Source: DATLLJ01 sp965229885 (GTDB taxonomy: Bacteria > Acidobacteriota > Vicinamibacteria > Vicinamibacterales > CAVVIG01). From it: 64,000 nucleotides of DNA. The stretch is taken from contig CBDDJX010000003.1 of the NCBI GenBank assembly GCA_965229885.1, forward strand, positions 62,001-126,000, written 5' to 3'. A model generated the notes under the pieces. It saw only the letters and a program-made list of their open reading frames with translations. It did not search any database and was not told the origin of the DNA. Numbering within the stretch: position 1 is the stretch's first letter; each line of letters begins with the position of its first letter. This document shows positions 8,194-14,479 of the stretch, in pieces. Both the position numbers and the translations under genes were made by a program.

Positions 8194-8200
8194 GAGATTT

Positions 8201-9415
8201 ATGCCAACCGATGTCGTGATGCCGCAGATGGGCGAGTCGATCGCGGAAGGCACGATCGTCCACTGGATCAAGAAGGTCGGGGACAAGGTCGATCGCGACG
8301 AACCGCTCTTCGAGATTTCGACGGACAAGGTCGATGCGGAGATCCCCTCCCCAGCCGCCGGCGTGGTGACCGAGATCCGGCACAAGGCAGGTGAGACCGT
8401 TCCGGTCAACACGGTCGTGGCCGTGATCGGGCAGGCGACCGAGAAGCCGGCCGACACGCCGCCAGCCGTCCCGACGCCGGAAGCGACCGCTGCCGCGCCT
8501 GTTCCGACCGCGAAGCCGTCGCGGCCGGCGCAGACAGAGGACGTCATTCGCCAGCGGTCGTCGCCCCTGGTGCGAAAGATCGCCAAGGAACACCACGTCG
8601 ATATCTCTCAACTTCAGGGGACAGGGATCTCCGGCCGGGTGACGAAGGACGACATTCTTGGGTTCTTGGGGCGGGAGGGGCAGGAGAGGCAGGAGAGGCA
8701 GGAGAGGCAGGAAGGGCAGACGACCGAAGGATCAGAGATCGTCAAGATGTCGGTGATGCGGAAGAAGATCGCCGAGCACATGGTCATGAGCCGGCGGACG
8801 TCGGCGCATGTGCACTCGGTGTTCGAGGTCAACTTCTCATGCGTCGCGAAGATTCTGGAAGCGAAGAAGGCGGAGTACGAGCTCGCGGGCACCAAGCTGA
8901 CCCTTCTCGCGTTCATTCTGAAGGCCATCGCCGAAGCGCTTCGCGCCGTACCCGTCGTCAATGCGTCAGTCGACGGCGACGACATCGTCTTTCACCAGGA
9001 CGTTAATCTCGGCGTCGCGGTCGCGCTCGACTGGGGACTCATCGTGCCCGTCGTCAGGAACGCGGACCAGAAGAACCTGCTGGGCCTGAGCCGTGCGGTC
9101 GCGGATCTGGCGGCGCGCGCACGAGCGAAGCAGCTCACGCCTGAAGAAGTGGCAGGCGGCACGTTCACGATAACGAACCCCGGTGTCTTCGGGGTGCTGT
9201 TCGGGATGCCGATCATCAATCAGCCTCAAGTGGCGATCCTCGGGATCGGCAACGTCGAGAGGCGTCCAGTGGTGGTCGATGATGCGATTGTGATCAGGCC
9301 GATGGGGTACCTTACGCTCGGATTCGACCACCGGCTGATCGACGGGGCGGTGGCCGATCGGTTCATGTCGCACGTGAAGCACGCGCTGGAGAACTGGGAT
9401 CCGGAGGCAGCGTAA
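8201..9415 (+). CDS. 2-oxoacid dehydrogenase E2, lipoamide acyltransferase
   Basis: A 404-residue E2 core subunit. The lipoyl domain (1-78) has EISTDKVDAEI with the lipoylated Lys43. The E3-binding domain (about 118-155: SPLVRKIAKEHHVDISQL, GRVTKDDILGF) and the acyltransferase domain (about 185-404) follow, with DHRLIDG carrying catalytic His377 and Asp381. It could be the branched-chain, pyruvate or 2-oxoglutarate enzyme; the fused E1 at 44970-47156 has the branched-chain type layout, so that is my leading guess. GGAG 7 bases before the ATG supports the start. The linker between E3-binding and catalytic domains contains a coding minisatellite. lipB follows after 2 bases. Confidence 0.9.
   Translation: MPTDVVMPQMGESIAEGTIVHWIKKVGDKVDRDEPLFEISTDKVDAEIPSPAAGVVTEIRHKAGETVPVNTVVAVIGQATEKPADTPPAVPTPEATAAAPVPTAKPSRPAQTEDVIRQRSSPLVRKIAKEHHVDISQLQGTGISGRVTKDDILGFLGREGQERQERQERQEGQTTEGSEIVKMSVMRKKIAEHMVMSRRTSAHVHSVFEVNFSCVAKILEAKKAEYELAGTKLTLLAFILKAIAEALRAVPVVNASVDGDDIVFHQDVNLGVAVALDWGLIVPVVRNADQKNLLGLSRAVADLAARARAKQLTPEEVAGGTFTITNPGVFGVLFGMPIINQPQVAILGIGNVERRPVVVDDAIVIRPMGYLTLGFDHRLIDGAVADRFMSHVKHALENWDPEAA
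8672..8719 (+). repeat. Nine-base coding minisatellite in the E2 linker
   Basis: Three perfect CAGGAGAGG units (8681-8707) with degenerate copies on both sides encode QER-QER-QER-QEG. The number of units is likely variable between strains, with the frame kept. Confidence 0.75.
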
Positions 9416-9417
9416 GG

Positions 9418-10098
9418 ATGCGCCCGATCGAAGTCCGCCGGCTGGGACGCATTCCATACGCCGATGCTCTCGTGTTGCAGCGGTCGCTCGTCGAGGACCG
9501 GCGCGCAGGGCGGATCGACGACCTGCTGCTGCTCCTCGAGCATCCTCACGTGCTGACGCTCGGTGTGCGGGGCGACGGCGGCCGTTCTCATATTCTCGCG
9601 ACATCCGACGCGCTTGGCTCGCGCGGCGTCGAAGTGCACGAGTCCGGGCGCGGCGGCGACATCACGTACCACGGCCCGGGCCAGGTTGTCGGCTATCCCA
9701 TCATGGAGTTGCAGTCGGATCGGTGCGACGTCCATCGTTACGTTCGCGACATCGAAGAGGTGCTGATCCGGGTCGCAGCGGACTACGGTGTTGAAGCGGG
9801 ACGCGTCGAGGGACTGACCGGCGTGTGGGTCGGTCGCGATAAGCTGGCGGCGATCGGCGTGCGAATCGCACGATGGATGACGAGCCACGGCTTTGCGTTC
9901 AACGTGACGACAGACCTGGAGTACTTCACCTTGATCGTGCCGTGCGGCCTTGGCGATCGCGGCGTCACATCACTCGCCCGGCTGCTCGGCCGCCCCGTCG
10001 ACCGCCTCGAGGTCGAAGACCGGATCGTCGCGCACTTTGGTGACGTCTTCGCGCGAACCCCGAGCCTGACGCCCGCGCCGGTGACGGTGGAAGGCTGA
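9418..10098 (+). CDS. lipB: Octanoyl-[acyl-carrier-protein]:protein N-octanoyltransferase
   Basis: LipB transfers octanoate from ACP to the lipoyl domains of E2 and GcvH, the first step of lipoate assembly. Visible family blocks: LLLLEHPHVLTLG, then ESGRGGDITYHGPGQVVGYPI, the catalytic Lys142 in DKLAAIGVRI, and catalytic Cys176 in LIVPCGLGDRGVTSL. The length (226) is normal. The start codon lies 2 bases after the E2 stop, so the enzyme is translationally coupled to its own substrate protein. Interval 10099-10353 after it, with a GGGCAGGCGGGG-type low-complexity stretch, shows no gene I can support. Confidence 0.95.
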   Translation: MRPIEVRRLGRIPYADALVLQRSLVEDRRAGRIDDLLLLLEHPHVLTLGVRGDGGRSHILATSDALGSRGVEVHESGRGGDITYHGPGQVVGYPIMELQSDRCDVHRYVRDIEEVLIRVAADYGVEAGRVEGLTGVWVGRDKLAAIGVRIARWMTSHGFAFNVTTDLEYFTLIVPCGLGDRGVTSLARLLGRPVDRLEVEDRIVAHFGDVFARTPSLTPAPVTVEG

Positions 10099-10353
10099 AG
10101 CGGGAAGGGCAGGCGGGGCGGGAAGATCAGAATAGAAACTCCCCGATCAGGACACCGCATAACAACGTTCCCAGCGGAACCACGTGTTCATCAGTTTTGT
10201 CGAACGAATCAGCCCCACAAGCGGCGCCCCGTTCGAACGCTGGAAACTGCTTTATCGTAAAGACATGCACCTTGACGAAAACGCGTGACCAATCCAAGAC
10301 TCGTGCGGTTCCCCCTTCGCGCGCCGCTCCTGCCCCGCCCGCCCCCTGCTCTC

Positions 10354-11196
10354 TTAGAGCATCATCGCGTTGTCGAGCGCCACGCGTTCGACGACGCTCA
10401 ATGTCGGCATCATCACTTCAACGATTCCACTCGGGCCCAGTCTGACCGGCAGCGCCGTCGCCCGTGCTCGGACGCCTGCCTGATCATCGGGCGCCACGAA
10501 GCAGGTCACCGGCCGGCGCGAGTTCCCTGACACGGCCTCAACGACCTTGCACGCCGCCGCCGCGAGTGCGTACGGTCCGACCGGCCACAGTGCGCCGATG
10601 CGCCGAGTCAATTGCCGTCGGATGGGCTCACTCATCACCCCGGTCAAGGCAAACCCGGCGACAGCCGCGTCTTCCCATGCGATCACGATGTGATGGGGCG
10701 GAACGCCGAGAATCGAGAGGGCCACCTCGCGAGGCGACACATCGATCTCGAGCGCAACGATAGCTGTGGCGGCAGCGACCAACGCCTCGCTGGCGGAGCC
10801 AAGGATTCTGGCGCGGGGGACATGCAGCTCGCGGACGCTCCGTTCGACAAGCTCACGATGGGGCACGCCCGCGCACAGAAAGAGGGCACGGGGCGCGATG
10901 GCATTCAGTTGCCTGATGAGCGTCAGGCCTTCTTCACCCCGCCAGATATCCGCACTCACGCGATCCGCGACTACCACGACGCCCGCGCCTGCCGCTGCGG
11001 ACAGGCCGGTCGAACTGGCGACGGCGGTGGTGAAGCCTTCGACAGGGGCGGCTTGACTGATGTCGAGCGCCTTACCCTCCGCCACGCGTCCGCCGTCATC
11101 GATCAGCCGGACGACGTCGGCGGCGTTCCGTCGCGCGAGCGCGTGCGCAATGAGGCCGCCCAGTTCTCCGGCTCCGACGATGGCGACCTCGCGCAT
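10354..11196 (-). CDS. Malate/lactate dehydrogenase-fold protein with diverged active site
   Basis: The N-terminus is a good NAD-binding Rossmann fold: VAIVGAGELGGLIAHAL, with an acidic residue after strand 2 in RLIDDGGRVAEGKALDI, as in malate and lactate dehydrogenases (about residues 1-50). The usual substrate-binding loop with its PRKPGMSR-type arginines is absent (ADRVSADIWRGEEG instead), and the catalytic His region reads GVPPHHIVIAWEDA rather than GEHGD. The length of 280 is short for the family (310-330). It may act on another substrate or only bind NAD. A -10-like TACAAT ends 10 bases before the ATG at 11196, and there is no Shine-Dalgarno. Divergent from the SDR gene. Confidence 0.7.
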   Translation of the reverse strand: MREVAIVGAGELGGLIAHALARRNAADVVRLIDDGGRVAEGKALDISQAAPVEGFTTAVASSTGLSAAAGAGVVVVADRVSADIWRGEEGLTLIRQLNAIAPRALFLCAGVPHRELVERSVRELHVPRARILGSASEALVAAATAIVALEIDVSPREVALSILGVPPHHIVIAWEDAAVAGFALTGVMSEPIRRQLTRRIGALWPVGPYALAAAACKVVEAVSGNSRRPVTCFVAPDDQAGVRARATALPVRLGPSGIVEVMMPTLSVVERVALDNAMML

Positions 11197-11205
11197 GCAG
11201 TGCGA

Positions 11206-11212
11206 TATTGTA
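11206..11212. promoter_or_regulatory. Shared -10-like box between divergent dehydrogenase genes
   Basis: Read on the minus strand it is TACAAT (11212-11207), which would give a 3-base leader for the gene at 11196. Read on the plus strand it is TATTGT (11206-11211), upstream of the SDR gene, with GGGAGGGG before that gene's start. The whole intergenic space is 37 bases. Confidence 0.35.
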
Positions 11213-11233
11213 ATGGCGGGAGGGGTTAATGTG

Positions 11234-11968
11234 ATGGGGATGCAATCGCTGATTGGAAAGGTGGCGGTCGTCACCGGCGGCTCGCGCGGCATCGGCTTCG
11301 CCATCGCGCGCGCACTCGCCGCAGAGGGCGTCAACGTGGCGATTACGGGCCTCAGCGACTCGCACCTGGCCGATGCGCGAGACAAGCTTGAACACGCAGG
11401 CGCAGGCGGTTCAGGCGGCGTGGAGACCGCACGCGCCGACGTGCGACAGCACGCCGACCTCGAGCGGGCGATTGGCGCCGCCGTCTCCCGCTTCGGCGGC
11501 CTCGACATTCTCGTGAACAACGCCGGTGTCGGCGTCTTCACCACCGTGGCGGAGATGACGCCCGCTCAATGGTCGGAAGTGCTCGAGACGAACCTGACCG
11601 GTGTGTTCAATGCGTGCCACGTGGCGCTGCCGCATCTACGCCGGCGCGGCGGCGGCTTCATCATCAACATCAGCAGCTTGTCTGGGAAGAACCCCTTTGC
11701 GGGCGCCGCGGCGTACTGCGCGTCGAAGGCGGGCCTCAACGCGTTCAGCGAAGCGTTGATGCAGGAAGCCCGGTACGATGGCATCCGCGTGAGTTACGTC
11801 ATGCCGGGATCGGTCGCGACCGGATTCGGGGGCGGCGATCCCTCGAAGGGTAACGATTGGAAGATCGCGCCTGACGAAGTGGCCGACGTCGTCGTCAACC
11901 TGCTGCGACACGACCCGCGCAGCCTGCCGAGCCGCGTTGAGCTGCGGCCGTCAAAGCCCCGGAAATGA
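11234..11968 (+). CDS. Short-chain dehydrogenase/reductase
   Basis: A classical SDR of 244 residues. TGGSRGIG (cofactor loop) lies near residue 15, NNAG near 90, and the catalytic Ser with YCASK (Tyr/Lys) near 145-160. An Arg after strand 1 hints at NADP preference, but this is not secure. The closest textbook relatives are 3-oxoacyl-ACP reductases (FabG type). I chose the ATG at 11234, 8 bases after GGGAGGGG; ATG 11240 is an alternative. The stop overlaps the start of the next gene (ATGA), so the three plus-strand genes to 13106 form an operon. Confidence 0.85.
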   Translation: MGMQSLIGKVAVVTGGSRGIGFAIARALAAEGVNVAITGLSDSHLADARDKLEHAGAGGSGGVETARADVRQHADLERAIGAAVSRFGGLDILVNNAGVGVFTTVAEMTPAQWSEVLETNLTGVFNACHVALPHLRRRGGGFIINISSLSGKNPFAGAAAYCASKAGLNAFSEALMQEARYDGIRVSYVMPGSVATGFGGGDPSKGNDWKIAPDEVADVVVNLLRHDPRSLPSRVELRPSKPRK

Positions 11969-12243
11969 AAACATCCATATTCGACAAGCACCGCGACACG
12001 CTCGAACGCCACGAGACGATGATGGGTATCTCGCGCGGGCGTCTGGCCGTCGCCCTTGATCTGCTGACCGATTCGCTGGCGCTCGTGGGACAGCACGGCG
12101 TGTATTGCCGCAGTGAACGGTTCCCTGGCCAGCCGCGCATGGATATCGCGCTTGTTCTCGAGCAGCTGGACGATGCTAAACAGCTCGTGCAGAGCGCGAT
12201 GGAGGAACTCCGCGGTCCAGGGCGACAGGCAGGCGGACCATGA
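11965..12243 (+). CDS. Small helical protein, function unknown
   Basis: A 92-residue protein that I do not recognise. It looks fully helical and soluble: DKHRDTLERHETMMG at the N-terminus, and DIALVLEQLDDAKQLVQSAMEEL as a strongly amphipathic helix near the C-terminus. There is no signal peptide or membrane segment. Its start overlaps the SDR stop and its stop overlaps the pseudokinase start (both ATGA), so it is made together with them. The tight coupling suggests a partner of the pseudokinase, which is inference only. Confidence 0.6.
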   Translation: MKTSIFDKHRDTLERHETMMGISRGRLAVALDLLTDSLALVGQHGVYCRSERFPGQPRMDIALVLEQLDDAKQLVQSAMEELRGPGRQAGGP

Positions 12244-13106
12244 CCGAAACCCTCGGACACTACAAGATCCTCGAGCCGGCCGGATCGGGATCGCTCGGAG
12301 ACGTCTATCGCGCCCGCGACACACGGCTCGGGCGGACTGTCGCAATCACGGTAGTGTCGGATCAGATCGCGTCCGATCCGGAGCGCCGTGAGCAGTTTCT
12401 CCTGGATGCCCGCGCCGCCGCCGCCGTCTCGCACCCGAACATCGTGACGCTGCATGAAGTCGGCGAAGAGGACGGCCGGCCGTATCTCGTCTACGAGTTC
12501 GTCCAAGGGCAGACGCTGAAGACCACCATCGGCGGCCGGCCGCTCAATGCGCGCCGCGCCGTTGACGTGGCGGGCCAGATCGCCGAGGCACTCGCCGACG
12601 CGCATGCCGCCGGCCTTGTGCACGGCGCGATCACGGCTGACACGATTGTCGTCACGCCGAAAGGCCACGCGAAGATCGCGGATTTCGGACTGGCTGCATT
12701 TTCAAAATGGGCCACGAGAACAGCAGGCGCATCGAAGCGCGCGCCTGGCGACTCGGCGGGTTCTCGCGCCGACCTCTTTTCGCTCGGCGTCATTCTTTTC
12801 GAGATGCTGACCGGCCGCGCGCCGGCTCCCGGCGCCCGCGTGCCGAGCGCGGTCAACCGATCGCTGCCCAGGGAAATCGACCCGATCGTGGCGAAGGCCC
12901 TTGGTATGAGCGGTGGTTACGAGTTTGCGGCCACGCTCGCCGCGGAGCTCCGCGCCATCGGCGCCTTGCTCGATATCCGGCAGGAGGCCCACGAAGCCGC
13001 CGCCCCTGTCGCCCGGTCTACGCGATCGTACGTGGTCTGGATTACCCTTGCGCTGACGCTGGCCGCGGGCGCGGCGACGGCGTGGTGGTATGTCACGGGC
13101 GCCTGA
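12240..13106 (+). CDS. Membrane-anchored Ser/Thr kinase-like protein, predicted pseudokinase
   Basis: The fold of a eukaryotic-like kinase is clear from LGHYKILEPAGSGSLGDVYRA onward (residues 5-250), including SHPNIVTLHEVGEEDGRPYLV and IADFG at 146-150. Key catalytic residues are missing. The ATP-binding Lys of VAIK is Thr37 (VAIT). The HRDxKPxN loop reads HGAITADTI (128-136), so the catalytic Asp, Lys and Asn are all gone, and no APE motif follows. Only the DFG Asp remains. One C-terminal transmembrane helix (VVWITLALTLAAGAATAWW) anchors it, with almost nothing outside. It is likely a scaffold or ligand sensor. It overlaps the upstream helical gene by 4 bases, and its 3' end overlaps the opposed receiver gene by 14 bases. 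Confidence 0.85.
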   Translation: MTETLGHYKILEPAGSGSLGDVYRARDTRLGRTVAITVVSDQIASDPERREQFLLDARAAAAVSHPNIVTLHEVGEEDGRPYLVYEFVQGQTLKTTIGGRPLNARRAVDVAGQIAEALADAHAAGLVHGAITADTIVVTPKGHAKIADFGLAAFSKWATRTAGASKRAPGDSAGSRADLFSLGVILFEMLTGRAPAPGARVPSAVNRSLPREIDPIVAKALGMSGGYEFAATLAAELRAIGALLDIRQEAHEAAAPVARSTRSYVVWITLALTLAAGAATAWWYVTGA

Positions 13107-13443
13107 GAATATCGCCAAGCTGCATCGTAAACGCCGACCGCGCCAGCACTTCAGTGACCCCGGCCTGTCGCGCCGCTTGAATCACGTCGGTGTCGACGTG
13201 CGAGGCATAGCCGACCGTGGGAATCGCCGAGAGCGCCGGGTCTGCATGCATGGCGTTGACAATGCCCAGCGGATCGGTCCGTGGATTGTTCAGGTCAAAG
13301 ATGACGAGCGTCGGCGCCTGCTTACGCATCTCCGCCAGTGCCGCGGCGGACGATCGGGCAAAGGTCAGCGGTACGCCGAGCTGGGTCGCGGCCGTCTTAA
13401 TTTTCGAGCTGAACATGAGATCATCGAGAACAGCAAGGATCAT
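13093..13443 (-). CDS. Stand-alone receiver-domain (CheY-like) protein
   Basis: A 116-residue single receiver domain without output. LAVLDDLMFSSKI gives the acidic pair, TLVIFDLNNP the phospho-acceptor Asp near residue 50, and IPTVGYASHVDTDVIQAARQAGVTEVLARS the C-terminal half. The conserved Lys is replaced by Arg or Ser in LARSAF, so phospho-signalling may be altered. It converges with the pseudokinase (14-base overlap) and its ATG abuts the ATG of the metallo-hydrolase on the other strand (CATATG). No histidine kinase is in the window. Confidence 0.75.
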   Translation of the reverse strand: MILAVLDDLMFSSKIKTAATQLGVPLTFARSSAAALAEMRKQAPTLVIFDLNNPRTDPLGIVNAMHADPALSAIPTVGYASHVDTDVIQAARQAGVTEVLARSAFTMQLGDILRRP

Positions 13444-14097
13444 ATGACAACCATGATAGTCGAGAGCCGCGCCGTCGGCCCTTTCATGAAAAACGGCTTC
13501 GTCGTCGGCTGCAAGGACACCCGCGAGGCGGTGATCATCGATCCGGGAGATGAAGTCCAGAGCCTACTGTCATTCATCGACCGGAACGGGTTGTCGGTTC
13601 GTCACATCCTGCTGACGCATGCGCACGTCGATCACGTCACGGGCGTCTCCGCAGCGAAGAACGCGCTCGGCGTGCCCATCTACCTGCACCGCGACGATCT
13701 ATTTCTGTACGACCACGCCGTAGAGTCTGGAGCCAGCTTCGGCCTGCAGGTGGAGCCGCAGCCGCCGATCGACATCTACTACCAGCCGGGTCAGGTCATT
13801 CCTTTCGGGAAGCTTGAAGCACGGCCGCACCATACGCCGGGACATTGCCCGGGCGGCGTCTGTCTGCAGATCGGAAGAAGCGGCGAGGTGGGCGAGGAGC
13901 TATTCGTCGGCGACACGCTTTTTGCGGGGTCGATCGGCCGCACGGACCTACCTGGCGGCGATTACGCGACGCTCATCGCGTCAATCCGTCTCGTGCTCTT
14001 CGCGTTCGGCGACGATGCGATCGTCCATCCGGGTCACGGCCCCGACACGACCATCGGCCACGAACGGCGGACCAATCCGTTTCTGATCACCGCGTAA
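13444..14097 (+). CDS. Metallo-beta-lactamase-fold hydrolase, glyoxalase II-like
   Basis: A 217-residue single-domain MBL protein. The metal ligands are THAHVDHVTG (HxHxDH, about residue 60), HHTPGHCPGG (His near 130), VGDTLFAGSIGRTDLPG (Asp near 155) and PGHGPDTTIGHER (final His near 200). It resembles YcbL/GloB-type thioesterases, which hydrolyse S-lactoylglutathione or similar thioesters; the GloB C-terminal substrate domain is lacking. AAGGA lies 5-6 bases before the ATG at 13444. It is divergent from the receiver gene with no space between start codons. Confidence 0.85.
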   Translation: MTTMIVESRAVGPFMKNGFVVGCKDTREAVIIDPGDEVQSLLSFIDRNGLSVRHILLTHAHVDHVTGVSAAKNALGVPIYLHRDDLFLYDHAVESGASFGLQVEPQPPIDIYYQPGQVIPFGKLEARPHHTPGHCPGGVCLQIGRSGEVGEELFVGDTLFAGSIGRTDLPGGDYATLIASIRLVLFAFGDDAIVHPGHGPDTTIGHERRTNPFLITA

Positions 14098-14098
14098 G

Positions 14099-14157
14099 AC
14101 GCAGAGCTCGCAGAGCGAAAGCTAGAACTTCTCTGCGTGCTCAGCGGTCTCGGCGTT
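14099..14157. repeat. Inverted repeat between convergent genes, possible terminator or dispersed repeat
   Basis: ACGCAGAGCTCGCAGAG pairs with CTCTGCGTGCTCAGCGGT (about 14 of 17 positions) around GCTAGAACTT. A GCTAGAACTTCTC block recurs near 32688 and a GCAGAGCGCGCAGAG block near 33310, both also at gene ends. It lies between the convergent MBL and FHA genes and runs into the last codons of the FHA gene. Confidence 0.5.
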
Positions 14158-14479
14158 GATCGTTCTGTTCCCGCTCGACCTTCAGCTCGATCCGGCCCAC
14201 CCGAAGCCTATCGCCGCAGGCGACTTGTGCGCGCTCCACGCGCGTGCCGTTGACGAACGTGCCGTTCGTGCTCGAGAGATCCTGAACCTCCAATTGCTCG
14301 TCGCCGGCGGTCAGGCGGCAGTGAAGGCGCGAGACGAGCGCGCGGTCGACGATGAAGTCGGCGCCCGTGGCCCGGCCCATCGTCTTGATGGCGCCCGAGC
14401 TGAGCCGAAACGTCAACGGGGTGTCGTCGGGCCCTGGGGTCCCTGGGGTCTTCGTCGTCTGCAGAACCCACACGCTCAT
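14141..14479 (-). CDS. Single FHA-domain protein
   Basis: A 112-residue forkhead-associated domain that binds phosphothreonine. The core motifs are IKTMGRATGADFIVD (Gly-Arg), VSRLHCRL (SxxH) and DLSSTNGTFVNGTRV (NG pair), at about residues 30-80. The last residues (REQNDQRRDR) are encoded by the inverted repeat. It overlaps the upstream hydrolase by 4 bases (ATGA) and is co-transcribed with it. In this neighbourhood of kinase-like and receiver proteins it is a plausible reader of Thr phosphorylation, but the nearby kinase appears dead, so an active kinase elsewhere would be needed. Confidence 0.88.
   Translation of the reverse strand: MSVWVLQTTKTPGTPGPDDTPLTFRLSSGAIKTMGRATGADFIVDRALVSRLHCRLTAGDEQLEVQDLSSTNGTFVNGTRVERAQVACGDRLRVGRIELKVEREQNDQRRDR

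Noticed and set aside
10157..10285. Short reading frame FVERISPTSGAPFERWKLL in the gap after lipB
   Set aside because: No start codon context, no recognised family and only about 42 codons; it may be a remnant but cannot be supported.
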